From: Chitinimonas sp036961565 | GTDB lineage: Bacteria; Pseudomonadota; Gammaproteobacteria; Burkholderiales; Chitinimonadaceae | Assembly: GCF_036961565.1 (NCBI RefSeq) | Contig: NZ_JBAMDD010000015.1 | Location: 45,146 to 109,145, forward strand | Direction: 5' to 3' | DNA length: 64,000 nucleotides | Part shown: in pieces, positions 35,944-45,184 of the stretch | Position numbering within the stretch: position 1 is the stretch's first letter | Layout of the letters: each line of letters opens with the position of its first letter | The notes under the pieces: model-generated | What the model was told of the DNA's origin: nothing | Databases searched by the model: none | Seen by the model: the letters and a program-made list of their open reading frames with translations, nothing else | Made by a program: the position numbers and the translations under genes

Positions 35944-36896
35944 TGTTGCTCGATCGCCTTGCCCTTGGGGCTCTTCTGCTGCCGCTGGTTTGTGCTGAAG
36001 CCATGCCGACCTTGACCTTGCATGATCAGGCGGTGCTGACAGGCACACGCTATCGTCTGGTTGACGTGGGTACGCTGGCCTGCAACGAGCAGCCGGACTG
36101 TATTGCGCTGGGCGCCTTGTTCCTAGGAACAGCGCCTCGGCCTGGTACGACGGTACGGATGAGTAAGACGCAACTGCAGGCCCAGTTGCGGCAGCTTGGC
36201 CTGCCGGCTGCCGGGCGTCTTGCATGGGCTGGCGCTGATGCAGTCGCCATTACGGCGAAGGCACAGTCCGTGCCGGCCGAGCAACTGGCGAGCACCGCTA
36301 GTGCTGCCCTGATACAAGCTTTGGGTGCGGATGGCCTGGAAATCATGGTCACCACGCCAGTTGCACCATTGCTGGCGCCGGATGGCGTTGTGAGCCTGCG
36401 CGCCCGGCCGGTATTGCTTGCGCCGCGCAGTGCCATGAAGGTGGATGTAGACGTCTTTATCGATGGACGTTTTTATCGTGCAGTTGCCGTACCGCTGGCT
36501 ATTGCACTCCGGCGTCCTGTGCTTGTGGCCCGCCATGGCCTGAGCGCCGGAGCCAAGCTCGATTGTGCTGATTTCGTTGCAGAGGAGCGGGATATCGCCA
36601 AGCTGGCTACGCCCGCACAGGTCGCAGATTGCCAACGCAGCATGCGACTTCGCCATTCCATGCGGCAAGGCGAGGTGCTGGACCTGGCCAGACTGGCTCC
36701 CATGCCCGCGGTCCGCCAAGGAGATCGCGTGACGGTTAGCGTCCAGCAAGGCGGCATCGTTATCGAGACATCTGCCGTTGCACTGGCTGATGGCGAAATT
36801 GGCAAAACCATACAGATACGGCCCGGGCAAGCCTCGGCTGCTATCCCTGCCCGCGTGATTGCGGCAGGAAAACTGACTTTGATGGAGACACCATGA
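35943..36896 (+). CDS. flgA: FlgA-like P-ring assembly chaperone
   Basis: 317 residues, longer than the roughly 220 of enteric FlgA. A short signal peptide (LALGALLLPLVCAEA) is followed by an extra N-terminal region, then a SAF-type chaperone domain (RRPVLVARHGLSAGAKLDCA; MRQGEVLDLARLAPMPAVRQ) and the GDRVTVSVQQGGIVIETSAV ending. FlgA is a periplasmic chaperone for the P-ring protein FlgI, encoded two genes on. Overlaps both neighbours by a few bases. Confidence 0.85.
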   Translation: MLLDRLALGALLLPLVCAEAMPTLTLHDQAVLTGTRYRLVDVGTLACNEQPDCIALGALFLGTAPRPGTTVRMSKTQLQAQLRQLGLPAAGRLAWAGADAVAITAKAQSVPAEQLASTASAALIQALGADGLEIMVTTPVAPLLAPDGVVSLRARPVLLAPRSAMKVDVDVFIDGRFYRAVAVPLAIALRRPVLVARHGLSAGAKLDCADFVAEERDIAKLATPAQVADCQRSMRLRHSMRQGEVLDLARLAPMPAVRQGDRVTVSVQQGGIVIETSAVALADGEIGKTIQIRPGQASAAIPARVIAAGKLTLMETP

Positions 36897-37471
36897 CCAA
36901 GCCCAGGATAGTGATGACTGGCATGCTGGTCTGCCTGCTGGCGGGCACTTGCCTGGCCGACAGCTTGTATGACGAAAAAACGTTCCGCGCTTATACCGCG
37001 GACAACCGTGCCCGTTTACCTGGAGACCTGCTGACGGTGGTGGTTCTGGAGACTTCCAGCGCCACCACGAGTACCGACACTTCAGCCGATCGCACCAATG
37101 ATCTGGGTATCAAGCTGGGGATAGACGGCAAAGCAAGCCAGGGCGGCAGCCTGCAAACGGGTAACGGCTATGACGCCCGTGGTCGTGCGCAACGTTCAGG
37201 TCGTTTGCTGGCGCAGATCACGGTAGCGGTTACTGCCGTCAGGCCCAATGGCGACCTGCAGGTGAATGGCCGGCAGGTGCTCGATATCAACGATGAGAAG
37301 CAGGAGATATTCCTGACCGGTGTTGTACGCCCTGCGGATATCGACGACCGCAATGTGGTGCAGTCATCACGCCTGTCAGAGGCCAGTATTCGCTATGCCG
37401 GCGAGGGGGAACTAGCCAACCGTGCGCGGCCTAGCTGGTGGAACCGTTTGCTTGGCTTGTTAGGGTGGTAA
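36893..37471 (+). CDS. flgH: FlgH, L-ring protein
   Basis: 192 residues with the FlgH signature LPGDLLTVVVLETSSATTS and the ending VRPADIDDRNVVQSSRLSEA...IRYAGEGELANRARPSW. The N-terminus is a signal peptide (MTGMLVCLLAGTCLA), but the Cys is in a poor lipobox (AGTC), so lipidation, normal for FlgH, is uncertain. The L ring sits in the outer membrane; its presence shows that this apparatus is built to cross the outer membrane. Confidence 0.9.
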   Translation: MTKPRIVMTGMLVCLLAGTCLADSLYDEKTFRAYTADNRARLPGDLLTVVVLETSSATTSTDTSADRTNDLGIKLGIDGKASQGGSLQTGNGYDARGRAQRSGRLLAQITVAVTAVRPNGDLQVNGRQVLDINDEKQEIFLTGVVRPADIDDRNVVQSSRLSEASIRYAGEGELANRARPSWWNRLLGLLGW

Positions 37472-37475
37472 TGCA

Positions 37476-38585
37476 ATGAAGAAATGGATGCTTTTCATTC
37501 TGCTGTTGGCTTCGTTTACAGCCTCGGCAGATACCGACGGCGTGCGTATCAAGGATCTGGGTCGTTTGTCTGGCTGGCGCGAGAATGCCCTGGTGGGCTA
37601 CGGGCTGGTGACGGGTCTGGCGGGGACCGGTGACTCTGCCAATAACAAGGCCACCCGGCAGTCGATAGCCAATGTGCTGGGGCAGTTTGGTGTCAATCTG
37701 CCACCCGAGGATGTCACTAGCCGCAATGCCGCTGTGGTTCTGGTTAATGCCAGCCTGCCTGCCTACGCTCGGCCGGGCGATACGCTCGATATTACGGTGA
37801 CCTCACTAGGTGATGCCCGCAGCCTGGTAGGCGGCAGCCTGCTGCTGACGCCGCTCAAAGGTGCCAACCAGCGCGTTTATGCGCTGGCCCAGGGGGCCTT
37901 GTCGGTAGGGGGTTACAAGTACGATCTCAACGGTAATGTGGTGCAGAAAAATCACCCCACTGTCGGTTCGGTGCCGGCAGGTGCAACGGTGGAGCAGGGA
38001 GTGCGGGCCGATGTGGTGGATGAGCAGCGCAAGCTGACCTTCCTGCTTGCCGATCCGGACTTCACTACGGCTTCCCGCGTCGCCAGTGCGATCAATACGG
38101 CCATAGGCCGCAACGTGGCCCAGCCGCGTGACGCTTCTGCGGTGGAGATCGAATCACCCGGCGAGACCGGTGCCAAGCTGGTTGATTTTGTGACCCGTAT
38201 CGAGCGCTTGACGGTGCAGCCAGATGTGCGTGCCCGAGTCGTGATCAACGAGCGGACCGGAACGGTGGTATCTGGCAGCGACGTGCGTATCGCCAAGGTG
38301 GCCATCTCGCATGGTGAACTGAAGGTATCCATTGTCACTGAGAACAGTGTGTCTCAACCCACCCTGGTAAGGGAAACGGGTCCGGATGTGCGCACCGAAG
38401 TGGTGTCGAACTCCCGCATTGATGTCGCTGAAGGCCCGAGCAACTTCATCGGGGCGCCTGGCAATACCGTCGGAGATCTGGTGCAGGCATTGAGCCGCAT
38501 CAAGACCAATACACGCGACATCATCTCCATTCTTCGTGCAATCAAGGCTGCCGGCGCATTACACGCCGAGCTGGTCGTTCAATAA
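37476..38585 (+). CDS. flgI: FlgI, P-ring protein
   Basis: 369 residues, the family length, with a signal peptide (MKKWMLFILLLASFTASA) and the FlgI landmarks VRIKDLGRLSGWRENALVGY, GLVTGLAGTGDS and QALSRIKTNTRDIISILRAI. FlgI forms the peptidoglycan-level bushing around the rod. It lies four bases after flgH. Confidence 0.95.
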   Translation: MKKWMLFILLLASFTASADTDGVRIKDLGRLSGWRENALVGYGLVTGLAGTGDSANNKATRQSIANVLGQFGVNLPPEDVTSRNAAVVLVNASLPAYARPGDTLDITVTSLGDARSLVGGSLLLTPLKGANQRVYALAQGALSVGGYKYDLNGNVVQKNHPTVGSVPAGATVEQGVRADVVDEQRKLTFLLADPDFTTASRVASAINTAIGRNVAQPRDASAVEIESPGETGAKLVDFVTRIERLTVQPDVRARVVINERTGTVVSGSDVRIAKVAISHGELKVSIVTENSVSQPTLVRETGPDVRTEVVSNSRIDVAEGPSNFIGAPGNTVGDLVQALSRIKTNTRDIISILRAIKAAGALHAELVVQ

Positions 38586-38601
38586 ATCAGGGAATCGAAC
38601 C

Positions 38602-38985
38602 ATGCTCGATAGAGTTGAATCGGTCACGCTCAGCCTGGTCAGCCAGGCGCTCGATGCGGCGACACTCCGGCATCAGGCCATTGCGGCCAATATCGCCAAT
38701 GTCAATACACCAGGTTACCGGCCGGTGCGTGTGAGCTTTGAAGAGCAGCTCACTGCCGCCGGCAGCCAGTTGAACAATGGCGGCACGCTGCGTGCCAGCG
38801 ACTTGTTTGGCGTTGTGCCTAGGCTTGAACGTGCGGCAGTAGCACAAACGGGTAGCCATGGCGCAGGCCTGGACATGCTGACGGCCGAGATGGCGCAAAA
38901 CACGGTGCAATATCAAGCCCTGCTCAAGGGGGTATCGCACCATTTCTCCATCCTCAGCACCATCATCAACGAAGGGAAACGCTAA
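38602..38985 (+). CDS. flgB: FlgB, proximal rod protein
   Basis: 127 residues with the FlgB/axial N-terminus (RHQAIAANIANVNTPGYRPV) and the C-terminal MAQNTVQYQALLKGVSHHFS segment. ATG 38602 is chosen; the open frame before it overlaps flgI. The stop overlaps the flgC start (TAATG). Confidence 0.9.
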   Translation: MLDRVESVTLSLVSQALDAATLRHQAIAANIANVNTPGYRPVRVSFEEQLTAAGSQLNNGGTLRASDLFGVVPRLERAAVAQTGSHGAGLDMLTAEMAQNTVQYQALLKGVSHHFSILSTIINEGKR

Positions 38986-39416
38986 TGGATTTCCAGAACG
39001 CCTTCGCCATTAGCGCGGCCGGCATGAGCGTAGAAAAAACGCGGCTGGATGTGACCGCCATGAACCTGGCCAACATGAATAGCACCAAGGGTACGGATGG
39101 GCAGCTGTATCGCCCACTGCGCGTGGTGGCTAGTTCCGGTAGCGACAGTTTTGCAAGCCAGTTCAGCCGCCAAGCAGGCCTGAACAAGTTGCTGCCCCAG
39201 GTCAAGATTGAATCCATGAGTGTGGCGCCACGGGTTGAGCACGACCCGGGCCACCCTGATGCGGATGCCAACGGCAATGTCTCTCTGCCTGCCGTGAACC
39301 ATCTGACCGAGATGGTCAATATGACGACCGCGTTGCGGGCCTATGAGGCCAATGTAGTGGCAATGAATGCAGCCAAAACCATGGCGCTGCGAGCCCTGGA
39401 TATTGGAGGCCGATGA
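38985..39416 (+). CDS. flgC: FlgC, proximal rod protein
   Basis: 143 residues starting FQNAFAISAAGMSVEKTRLD, with the MNLANMNSTKGTDGQLYRPL motif and the C-terminal NHLTEMVNMTTALRAYEANV helix typical of FlgC. Translationally coupled to flgB and fliE. It forms part of the rod that passes the periplasm. Confidence 0.92.
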   Translation: MDFQNAFAISAAGMSVEKTRLDVTAMNLANMNSTKGTDGQLYRPLRVVASSGSDSFASQFSRQAGLNKLLPQVKIESMSVAPRVEHDPGHPDADANGNVSLPAVNHLTEMVNMTTALRAYEANVVAMNAAKTMALRALDIGGR

Positions 39417-39718
39417 TGAGCATAGAACAATTGGCGGCTTTGACTGCTATAGGTAACGACCCGGCAGTATCGGGCGCCAACCCGGTACAGGCCCCGCAAG
39501 CGGGATTTGCCACCTGGTTCGATCAGCAACTGGACGCCGTGAACCAGAAGCTGGCCATTGCCGACAACGGCTTGCAGCAACTGGCGGTGGGCAATACCAG
39601 CAACCTGCATCAGGTAATGATACAACTTGAAGAAGCCCAACTTTCTGTTCAGTTGGTCATGCAGATCCGTAACCGTTTGCTTGAAGCGTATCAAGACGTC
39701 ATGCGCATGCAGATGTAA
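39413..39718 (+). CDS. fliE: FliE, MS-ring/rod junction protein
   Basis: 101 residues, the family length. The C-terminal half (HQVMIQLEEAQLSVQLVMQI...RNRLLEAYQDVMRMQM) is the conserved FliE_C helix pair, ending in the usual M-x-M. It links the MS ring to the proximal rod and is the first exported rod component. It overlaps flgC by four bases. Confidence 0.9.
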   Translation: MMSIEQLAALTAIGNDPAVSGANPVQAPQAGFATWFDQQLDAVNQKLAIADNGLQQLAVGNTSNLHQVMIQLEEAQLSVQLVMQIRNRLLEAYQDVMRMQM

Positions 39719-39724
39719 GGATAG

Positions 39725-41161
39725 ATGACCATGCTTTCTCAACTTTGGAACAAGCTCGATAGTCGCGCCCGCATGGGCTTTTCATTGGGTGTCGTGCTCA
39801 TACTTGGCCTCACGGCCGCGCTGGCCTGGTGGACATTGCGGCAGGATGAGGGCGTTCTGTTTTCCGGGCTCTCTCCTCAGGATGCTTCGGCCATGGTGGC
39901 CGAGCTCGACCGCATGAAGCAGCCGTATAGGCTGGATCATGACGGCAGCACGATACTGGTGCCTGCCGAGACCGTGCACCGTATCCGCCTGCAGCTGATG
40001 GGGCAGGATATTCCTCTGCATGGCACGGTGGGATTCGAGCTGTTCAACAACAGCGATTTCGGCATGACCGAGTTCACCCAGAAGGTGAACTACCAACGCG
40101 CCATGCAAGGCGAGATCACCCGCACCATCATGTCGCTGGATGGCATACAGGCTGCACGCGTGCATCTTGCCGTGCCCGAACAGGGGTTGTTCAAGCGTGC
40201 CGGCGTGCAACCCAAGGCATCGGTGACGCTGACGCTCAAGCCAGACCATCAACTGACCGCCGAGCAGGTACGCGGCATACAGCGCCTGGTTGCCTCGTCG
40301 GTTGCCGAGATACAGCCGCAGAACGTGACCATCGTCGATCAGAATGGTGTGGCCTTGACCCGAGTACGCCAGGATCAGGACAGCAGCGCGATGGCAGAGG
40401 ACCTGATCGAGCAAAAGCGCAGCCTGGAAGGCTACTACACCCGCAAACTGGACGCCGTGCTGGAGCGTAGCTTCGGCATGGGCAAAGTGATTGCCAGCGT
40501 GGATGTGTTGTTCAGCGACAAACGCGTCAAGCAAACCACAGAGGATGTACTGCCGGCAGACAAGGAAAGCGGCGCCGGCGTATTGATACGCGAGCGGCAA
40601 ACCAGCCGGCCCGCCAGTGGCGATGCCAGCGGCGGTGACGAAGTGACACAGAGCGAAACTGACTACCAAGTAGGCAGGCGCGTTGAGCAGGTCGAGCGCG
40701 GCCCCGGCGGTGTGGATCGCATCAGTGTTGCTGTGGTGGTGCGCAGCCCCTTGCAGGATGCCGAATTGGCACGCCTCAAGGAAATCGTGGGCAACACGGT
40801 GGGGCTGGTGGCCAGTCGTGGCGATAGCGTGGCGGTGTATCCCATGTCGCAACTGACCTCCGAAGGGCAGCCGCCGGCACAAGTCCCCGCTGTGCAGGGT
40901 GTTGTACCCCCCATTGCTGTGGCCGAGGCAACGGTACCCATTGCGGCTGCGAAGGCTAAGACGGGGTTTTCCTGGAGTGTGGTGGGTGCGGTATTGCTGG
41001 TACTGATTGCACTGACCTTGCTGGTCAACGCGCTGCGCCGGCCAGCCATGGCCGCACCCAATCGACTGAGCGACAACGAGCGGGAACGTGCCTTGCAGCA
41101 GGTCAGGCATTGGATCAGCGCGGATAGGCCCACAGCCTTGCCAAGAGAGGATCAGGCATGA
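39725..41161 (+). CDS. fliF: FliF, MS-ring protein (short form)
   Basis: 478 residues, shorter than the usual 550 or so. A membrane helix at about 19-37, the YscJ/FliF ring-building domain (GVLFSGLSPQDASAMVAELD; QKVNYQRAMQGEITRTIMSL), the FliF C-domain (TDYQVGRRVEQVERGPGGVD) and a second helix at about 412-432. The cytoplasmic tail, which holds FliG in flagella, is short; its end (ERERALQQVRHWISADRP) still resembles that binding helix. The next gene is not a normal fliG, so this tail probably contacts the orphan protein encoded there. Confidence 0.92.
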   Translation: MTMLSQLWNKLDSRARMGFSLGVVLILGLTAALAWWTLRQDEGVLFSGLSPQDASAMVAELDRMKQPYRLDHDGSTILVPAETVHRIRLQLMGQDIPLHGTVGFELFNNSDFGMTEFTQKVNYQRAMQGEITRTIMSLDGIQAARVHLAVPEQGLFKRAGVQPKASVTLTLKPDHQLTAEQVRGIQRLVASSVAEIQPQNVTIVDQNGVALTRVRQDQDSSAMAEDLIEQKRSLEGYYTRKLDAVLERSFGMGKVIASVDVLFSDKRVKQTTEDVLPADKESGAGVLIRERQTSRPASGDASGGDEVTQSETDYQVGRRVEQVERGPGGVDRISVAVVVRSPLQDAELARLKEIVGNTVGLVASRGDSVAVYPMSQLTSEGQPPAQVPAVQGVVPPIAVAEATVPIAAAKAKTGFSWSVVGAVLLVLIALTLLVNALRRPAMAAPNRLSDNERERALQQVRHWISADRPTALPREDQA

Positions 41162-41643
41162 GCAGTCGCCAAGCCGCACTGACCTTGCATGGCATGAATG
41201 CTGCCGATCAGGCATGGTTGCTCAGCCAGCTGGATGCCGAAGAGCGGGCGCAGATGCAATCTTTGCTCGATGAGTTGCGCGATTTGGGCATACCTGCAGA
41301 CGCCAGCCTGGCGCCACACCATGACGATGCAGAGCAAGCCACCGAATTGCCCGTAGTGCAGTGCCTGGTCAGTGAACCTGCCTGGCTGCTGGGTATGTTG
41401 CTGCGCGTGCGTAGCTGGCCATGGCAGGCCGAGCTGCTGGCTGCACTGGATAGAGCGCGGCGCGAAGAAGTGTTGCGCAGTCTGCAGGACGATGGACCAT
41501 TGGCACCCGCTTTGTCCGATGCATTGCTGGCACAGTTTGAATCCCGGCTGGCTGAGCTGCAGGGTGCCCCTGTACGGCGTGCGGCCAAGCCTGCTAGCCG
41601 CTTTAGCCAGGTAGCAGAACGGATCAAACAATGGCTCCCATAA
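41158..41643 (+). CDS. Orphan 161-residue protein in the fliG position
   Basis: It overlaps fliF by four bases and fliH by 13, exactly where fliG stands in most loci, but it is half the length of FliG and shows none of the C-terminal motor-domain residues that face the stator. Two helical parts are visible: LLSQLDAEERAQMQSLLDEL and ELLAALDRARREEVLRSLQD, followed by a basic tail ending QVAERIKQWLP. It might be a FliG N-terminal-domain relic, or an adaptor like SctK of injectisomes, linking FliF to the SpoA proteins. I cannot assign a family. Confidence 0.7.
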   Translation: MSSRQAALTLHGMNAADQAWLLSQLDAEERAQMQSLLDELRDLGIPADASLAPHHDDAEQATELPVVQCLVSEPAWLLGMLLRVRSWPWQAELLAALDRARREEVLRSLQDDGPLAPALSDALLAQFESRLAELQGAPVRRAAKPASRFSQVAERIKQWLP

Positions 41644-42392
41644 TCCGCAAGCCACCCGTGCTGCACGAGAAGCGGGCGCTGAAGTCGCGCCAGCCCGTGC
41701 GTGTGACTGATGCAGCGACACCGCCACAAGCGCAACGACCGTTGCAGCAAGCCTTACCGGTGGACGCCCCAACCGCCGTCATGCCCCCGCCGGTAGCGCC
41801 TGGACTATCCGAAGCTGAGCTGAATCGCCGGCTGGCGGAGGCTCGCCAGGCTCTGGAAGCCGACATGAAGGCCAAGCTGGAGGCGCTGCGGAAAGTGGCA
41901 CGTGAGGAGGGCCATGCGGAAGGCATGCGGCAAGCCGAGGCGCAGCAGGCCAAGGCCGAGCAACAACGAGACGCGGAACAGCAGGAGCGAGCAGCTGCCT
42001 TTGCACGCTTGTTGGCCCAAATAGCGCAAGCGGCCCAACGGGAGGAGACTGTCCTGGAACAACTGGCCGTTACCATCGCCTATGAGGCCATATGCAAGAT
42101 AGCCGGCGATACTTTGGTGACGCCGGCGGGAACGCTGGCCGTTGTACGCAAGGCCATGCAGGCGGTCAATCAGCGCAATATCGTTGCGGTACACCTAGCA
42201 CCCCAGGACGAGGCCGCCTTGCGCCAGTTTGATGCCACTGGCCTGCCCAGCCATATACAGCTGCATGCCGATGACAGGGTAGCGTTGGGCGGCTGCATTG
42301 TTGAATCCAATATGGGTGAGCTGGATGCACGTTTGGAGGCCCAGCTGCGCGCCATTCTTGATGCCTTTGTGGCAGTTCAGGGCAGGAGCTGA
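41631..42392 (+). CDS. fliH: FliH, regulator of the export ATPase
   Basis: 253 residues. The N-terminal 60 are Pro/Gln-rich, followed by a long Ala/Gln/Glu-rich coiled coil (about 60-135) and a C-terminal FliH domain (ETVLEQLAVTIAYEAICKIA...GGCIVESNMGELDARLEAQL). FliH dimers hold the FliI ATPase and tie it to FliN. Located directly before fliI as usual. Confidence 0.87.
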   Translation: MAPIIRKPPVLHEKRALKSRQPVRVTDAATPPQAQRPLQQALPVDAPTAVMPPPVAPGLSEAELNRRLAEARQALEADMKAKLEALRKVAREEGHAEGMRQAEAQQAKAEQQRDAEQQERAAAFARLLAQIAQAAQREETVLEQLAVTIAYEAICKIAGDTLVTPAGTLAVVRKAMQAVNQRNIVAVHLAPQDEAALRQFDATGLPSHIQLHADDRVALGGCIVESNMGELDARLEAQLRAILDAFVAVQGRS

Positions 42393-42394
42393 CC

Positions 42395-43702
42395 ATGCAA
42401 TCGGCCTATCTGGATGCCCTGCGCCAGCTCGACACCTACCATCGTATGGGCAGGGTGGTGCGCCTTGCAGGCCTCAGCATCGAAGCCAAGGGGCCGGATG
42501 TGCCGGTAGGCGAAGTCTGCGAGATCGTCTCGCGCCAGGGTAAGCGCTTGTTGGCAGAGGTCATCGGTCTGCATGAGGACCGTATCGTACTGATGCCTTA
42601 TGGCGATACACGCGGCATCGCGGTGGGCTCGGAAGTGCTGGCGACGGGGCATTCCCCTGAGATCAATGTCGGCAATGCCTTGCTTGGGCGGGTAGTCAAT
42701 GCCTTCTGCGAGCCGCTGGACGATATGCCAGCCCCTGAGCTGACGCAGACGCGCCCTCTGCGAGCGACACCGATCAACCCCTTGAGCCGCCCACCGATAG
42801 ACCAGGTGATGGAAACCGGCGTGCGTGCGCTGGATGGTTTGCTCACCCTGGGCCGGGGCCAGCGCGTTGGCATCTTTGCCGGCAGCGGCGTGGGCAAGAG
42901 TACCTTGTTGGGCATGATTGCCCGGCATATCAAGGCTGACGTGAATGTCATTGCCCTGATAGGTGAGCGTGGCCGGGAGGTGAAGGAGTTTATCGACAAG
43001 CACCTTGGCCCAGAGGGGTTGAAGCGCTCGGTGGTGATCGTGGCTACCGCAGATATGTCCGCCCTGGCCAGGGCCCGCGCTGCCTATGCAGCCACGGCGA
43101 TTGCCGAGTTCTTTCGGGAACAGGGCCTGCAGGTGATGCTGACCATGGACTCGGTCACCCGCTTTGCCATGGCCAAGCGTGAAATCGGCCTGGCTGCGGG
43201 GGAGCCGCCGACTGCACGCGGCTACACCCCATCGGTATTCACCGAGCTGCCTGAACTCTGCGAGCGCTGTGGTACGGCAGGTACGGGCGGCAGCATTACC
43301 GCCCTGTATACCGTGCTGGTGGAGGGAGACGATTTCAATGAGCCGATATCGGACATTCTGCGCGCCACGCTGGATGGCCATATCGTGCTCAGCCGCAAGC
43401 TGGCCCATGGTGGGCACTTTCCCGCTATCGACGTGCTACAGAGCGCCAGCCGCCTGTTGACCGACCTTGCCTCTGAGCTGGAGCTGGGGTTGGTACGCCA
43501 GACGGTGGGCCACCTGGCAGCCTATGAGCGGAACCGCGAAATGATCGACATCGGCGCCTATCGTGCTGGCGCCAATGCCGAGATTGATAGTGCCATCAAG
43601 CTGATGCCCGGCTTGCAGCGCTTCTTGCGCCAAGGTAGCAACGAACACGCGCCACGCAAGGCGATTCTGCAGCAACTCCAGCAAATATTGGGAGGTAGAT
43701 GA
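42395..43702 (+). CDS. fliI: FliI, flagellum-specific export ATPase
   Basis: 435 residues, an F1-beta-like ATPase. Walker A is GSGVGKST from residue 163, the ALIGERGREVKEF motif follows, and LTMDSVTRFAMAKREIGLAAGEPP is the T3SS-ATPase signature region. The C-terminal DSAIKLMPGLQRFLRQGSNE is the substrate/chaperone-facing end. It energises unfolding and release of chaperones from cargo. All catalytic elements look intact, so the apparatus should be capable of export. Confidence 0.95.
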   Translation: MQSAYLDALRQLDTYHRMGRVVRLAGLSIEAKGPDVPVGEVCEIVSRQGKRLLAEVIGLHEDRIVLMPYGDTRGIAVGSEVLATGHSPEINVGNALLGRVVNAFCEPLDDMPAPELTQTRPLRATPINPLSRPPIDQVMETGVRALDGLLTLGRGQRVGIFAGSGVGKSTLLGMIARHIKADVNVIALIGERGREVKEFIDKHLGPEGLKRSVVIVATADMSALARARAAYAATAIAEFFREQGLQVMLTMDSVTRFAMAKREIGLAAGEPPTARGYTPSVFTELPELCERCGTAGTGGSITALYTVLVEGDDFNEPISDILRATLDGHIVLSRKLAHGGHFPAIDVLQSASRLLTDLASELELGLVRQTVGHLAAYERNREMIDIGAYRAGANAEIDSAIKLMPGLQRFLRQGSNEHAPRKAILQQLQQILGGR

Positions 43703-44163
43703 GCATGATGGACAGGCGTGGTTTTCGCTATCCGCTGGCGCCACTGCAGAAGATGACGCAATGGGATGCCAATAACCTGCGGCAGGAGTTGGCCAGGTTG
43801 GCTGCGGAAGAGCGCAAGCGTCATGCGGTGGTGTCGCAGTCGGAGCAGGCCTACCAGATGGCTACCGTGGCCGTCAGGGAGCAAAGCATGGCTGGTGTGC
43901 TGGATGCGGCCCGGCACAGCCTCTGGTTACGGCACCTGGATCAGCTCGATGGCGTACTGGCACAAGCCAACAAGGCGCTCGCCGAGGTGAGCAGCCGCAA
44001 GCAGGAGGTCGTCGACCTGCTGGCCGAGCGGCATCGCTACCTCAAGGGCCTAGAGGCTCATCGGGCTGAGCTGCTGCAACAATTTGCCAAGGAACAATCC
44101 GCCAAAGAGGCGGTGCAACTGGATGAAACCTGGTTGGTGGCTAACAGAAACAAGGGGAACTGA
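43699..44163 (+). CDS. fliJ: FliJ, export ATPase stalk
   Basis: 154 residues, almost entirely coiled coil, beginning FRYPLAPLQKMTQWDANNLR, the usual FliJ opening. It overlaps the fliI stop by four bases. FliJ acts as central stalk of the FliI hexamer and touches FlhA. Identification rests on position and coiled-coil pattern. Confidence 0.8.
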   Translation: MSMMDRRGFRYPLAPLQKMTQWDANNLRQELARLAAEERKRHAVVSQSEQAYQMATVAVREQSMAGVLDAARHSLWLRHLDQLDGVLAQANKALAEVSSRKQEVVDLLAERHRYLKGLEAHRAELLQQFAKEQSAKEAVQLDETWLVANRNKGN

Positions 44164-44164
44164 G

Positions 44165-45178
44165 ATGCGTATAGGAAGTGACCTGCCTGTGGAAGGCAAC
44201 CACACAGCCTTTGAGCAGCGGTCGCAAGTGCTGCGCGATGCGTGGTCGCGTCAGCTGGCACAAGCAGACATGGAATTGCTGGGCGGCTTGCAGGCAGTGA
44301 CTGCCCCCGCGCCCAGCCGCCGAGACAAAGCCGCACCTGGTGTGTCACCCCTTGCGCTTGCTGCGTTTGAGCCTGTGCAGGCACGCACCGCGGCGCATAT
44401 GGCTGCCCAGGGCCAGGCTAGCCACCCGGGTGCGTCGCCTCAAGCACTGGCCACGGCCGGCGCAGGCACTGATGATGCGCCGGCCGTGGCCAGTGCCAAG
44501 TGCGCCGTAGCCAAGCCAGACGGTATGGCTGAGCGTGCGAGCAATGTGGACCAAGTGGCCACAGCACCGGCACAAATGGCCGTGCATGGTGCCCAATTGG
44601 CGCCGCAGGGAGAGCCCACCGCTGTCGTGGTGCAGCACGACACGGCGCTTGGCACCAATCTCCGGCAGGTGCTGTCGTTCAATGCGCCTGTCGCGGCGTT
44701 GACGGCCAACACCCCCGTCATGGCCGACGTTGCCAGCAATCTGGTGGTCAAAGCCGTGCAACCGCTGGGGCTGGCGCTGCCCGCTACCCACAGCCGGCTA
44801 GCCAACGCGCCACAGGGTGAATCGGCCGAGGCCATGCTGGCACCACAAGGGGGCAAGCAAGCTACCGACGATTGGCAGAAGCAGCATATGCACCTGATTG
44901 AGGACGAATCCGGACGGGTGCAGCTATGGATACGCGACAGCGCCATAGACGATGCGCAACAGCAAACCATCGTTCAGCGCATCCAGGCCGAACTACGACA
45001 GGCAGGGCTGTGGCTGGCAAGCGCCACCATTAACGGCCGAACAGCCTTTGAATCACGCCGTACTGGCAATGATCGCACCGAACCAGCCGACGACCAGGAG
45101 GCTGCCGCCATGGCAGCACCGCAGGCAGCCTATCAATCTGGCACGCTCAGCATGCCGCAGCAAACTAGCAAGAGGTAA
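44165..45178 (+). CDS. fliK: FliK-like hook-length / substrate-switch protein
   Basis: 337 residues, rich in Ala, Gln and Pro over the first 230, with a compact C-terminal region (HLIEDESGRVQLWIRDSAID...ELRQAGLWLASATINGRTAF) that has the shape of the FliK/SctP switch domain but is divergent. ATG 44165 directly follows fliJ; the open frame before it overlaps fliJ. In flagella FliK measures the hook and flips FlhB to late substrates. The name rests mainly on position and layout. Confidence 0.65.
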   Translation: MRIGSDLPVEGNHTAFEQRSQVLRDAWSRQLAQADMELLGGLQAVTAPAPSRRDKAAPGVSPLALAAFEPVQARTAAHMAAQGQASHPGASPQALATAGAGTDDAPAVASAKCAVAKPDGMAERASNVDQVATAPAQMAVHGAQLAPQGEPTAVVVQHDTALGTNLRQVLSFNAPVAALTANTPVMADVASNLVVKAVQPLGLALPATHSRLANAPQGESAEAMLAPQGGKQATDDWQKQHMHLIEDESGRVQLWIRDSAIDDAQQQTIVQRIQAELRQAGLWLASATINGRTAFESRRTGNDRTEPADDQEAAAMAAPQAAYQSGTLSMPQQTSKR

Positions 45179-45184
45179 ATCCGC

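Noticed and set aside
39782..41215. 477-codon minus-strand frame opposite fliF
   Set aside because: Antisense to a gene with unmistakable FliF ring-building motifs and operon overlaps.
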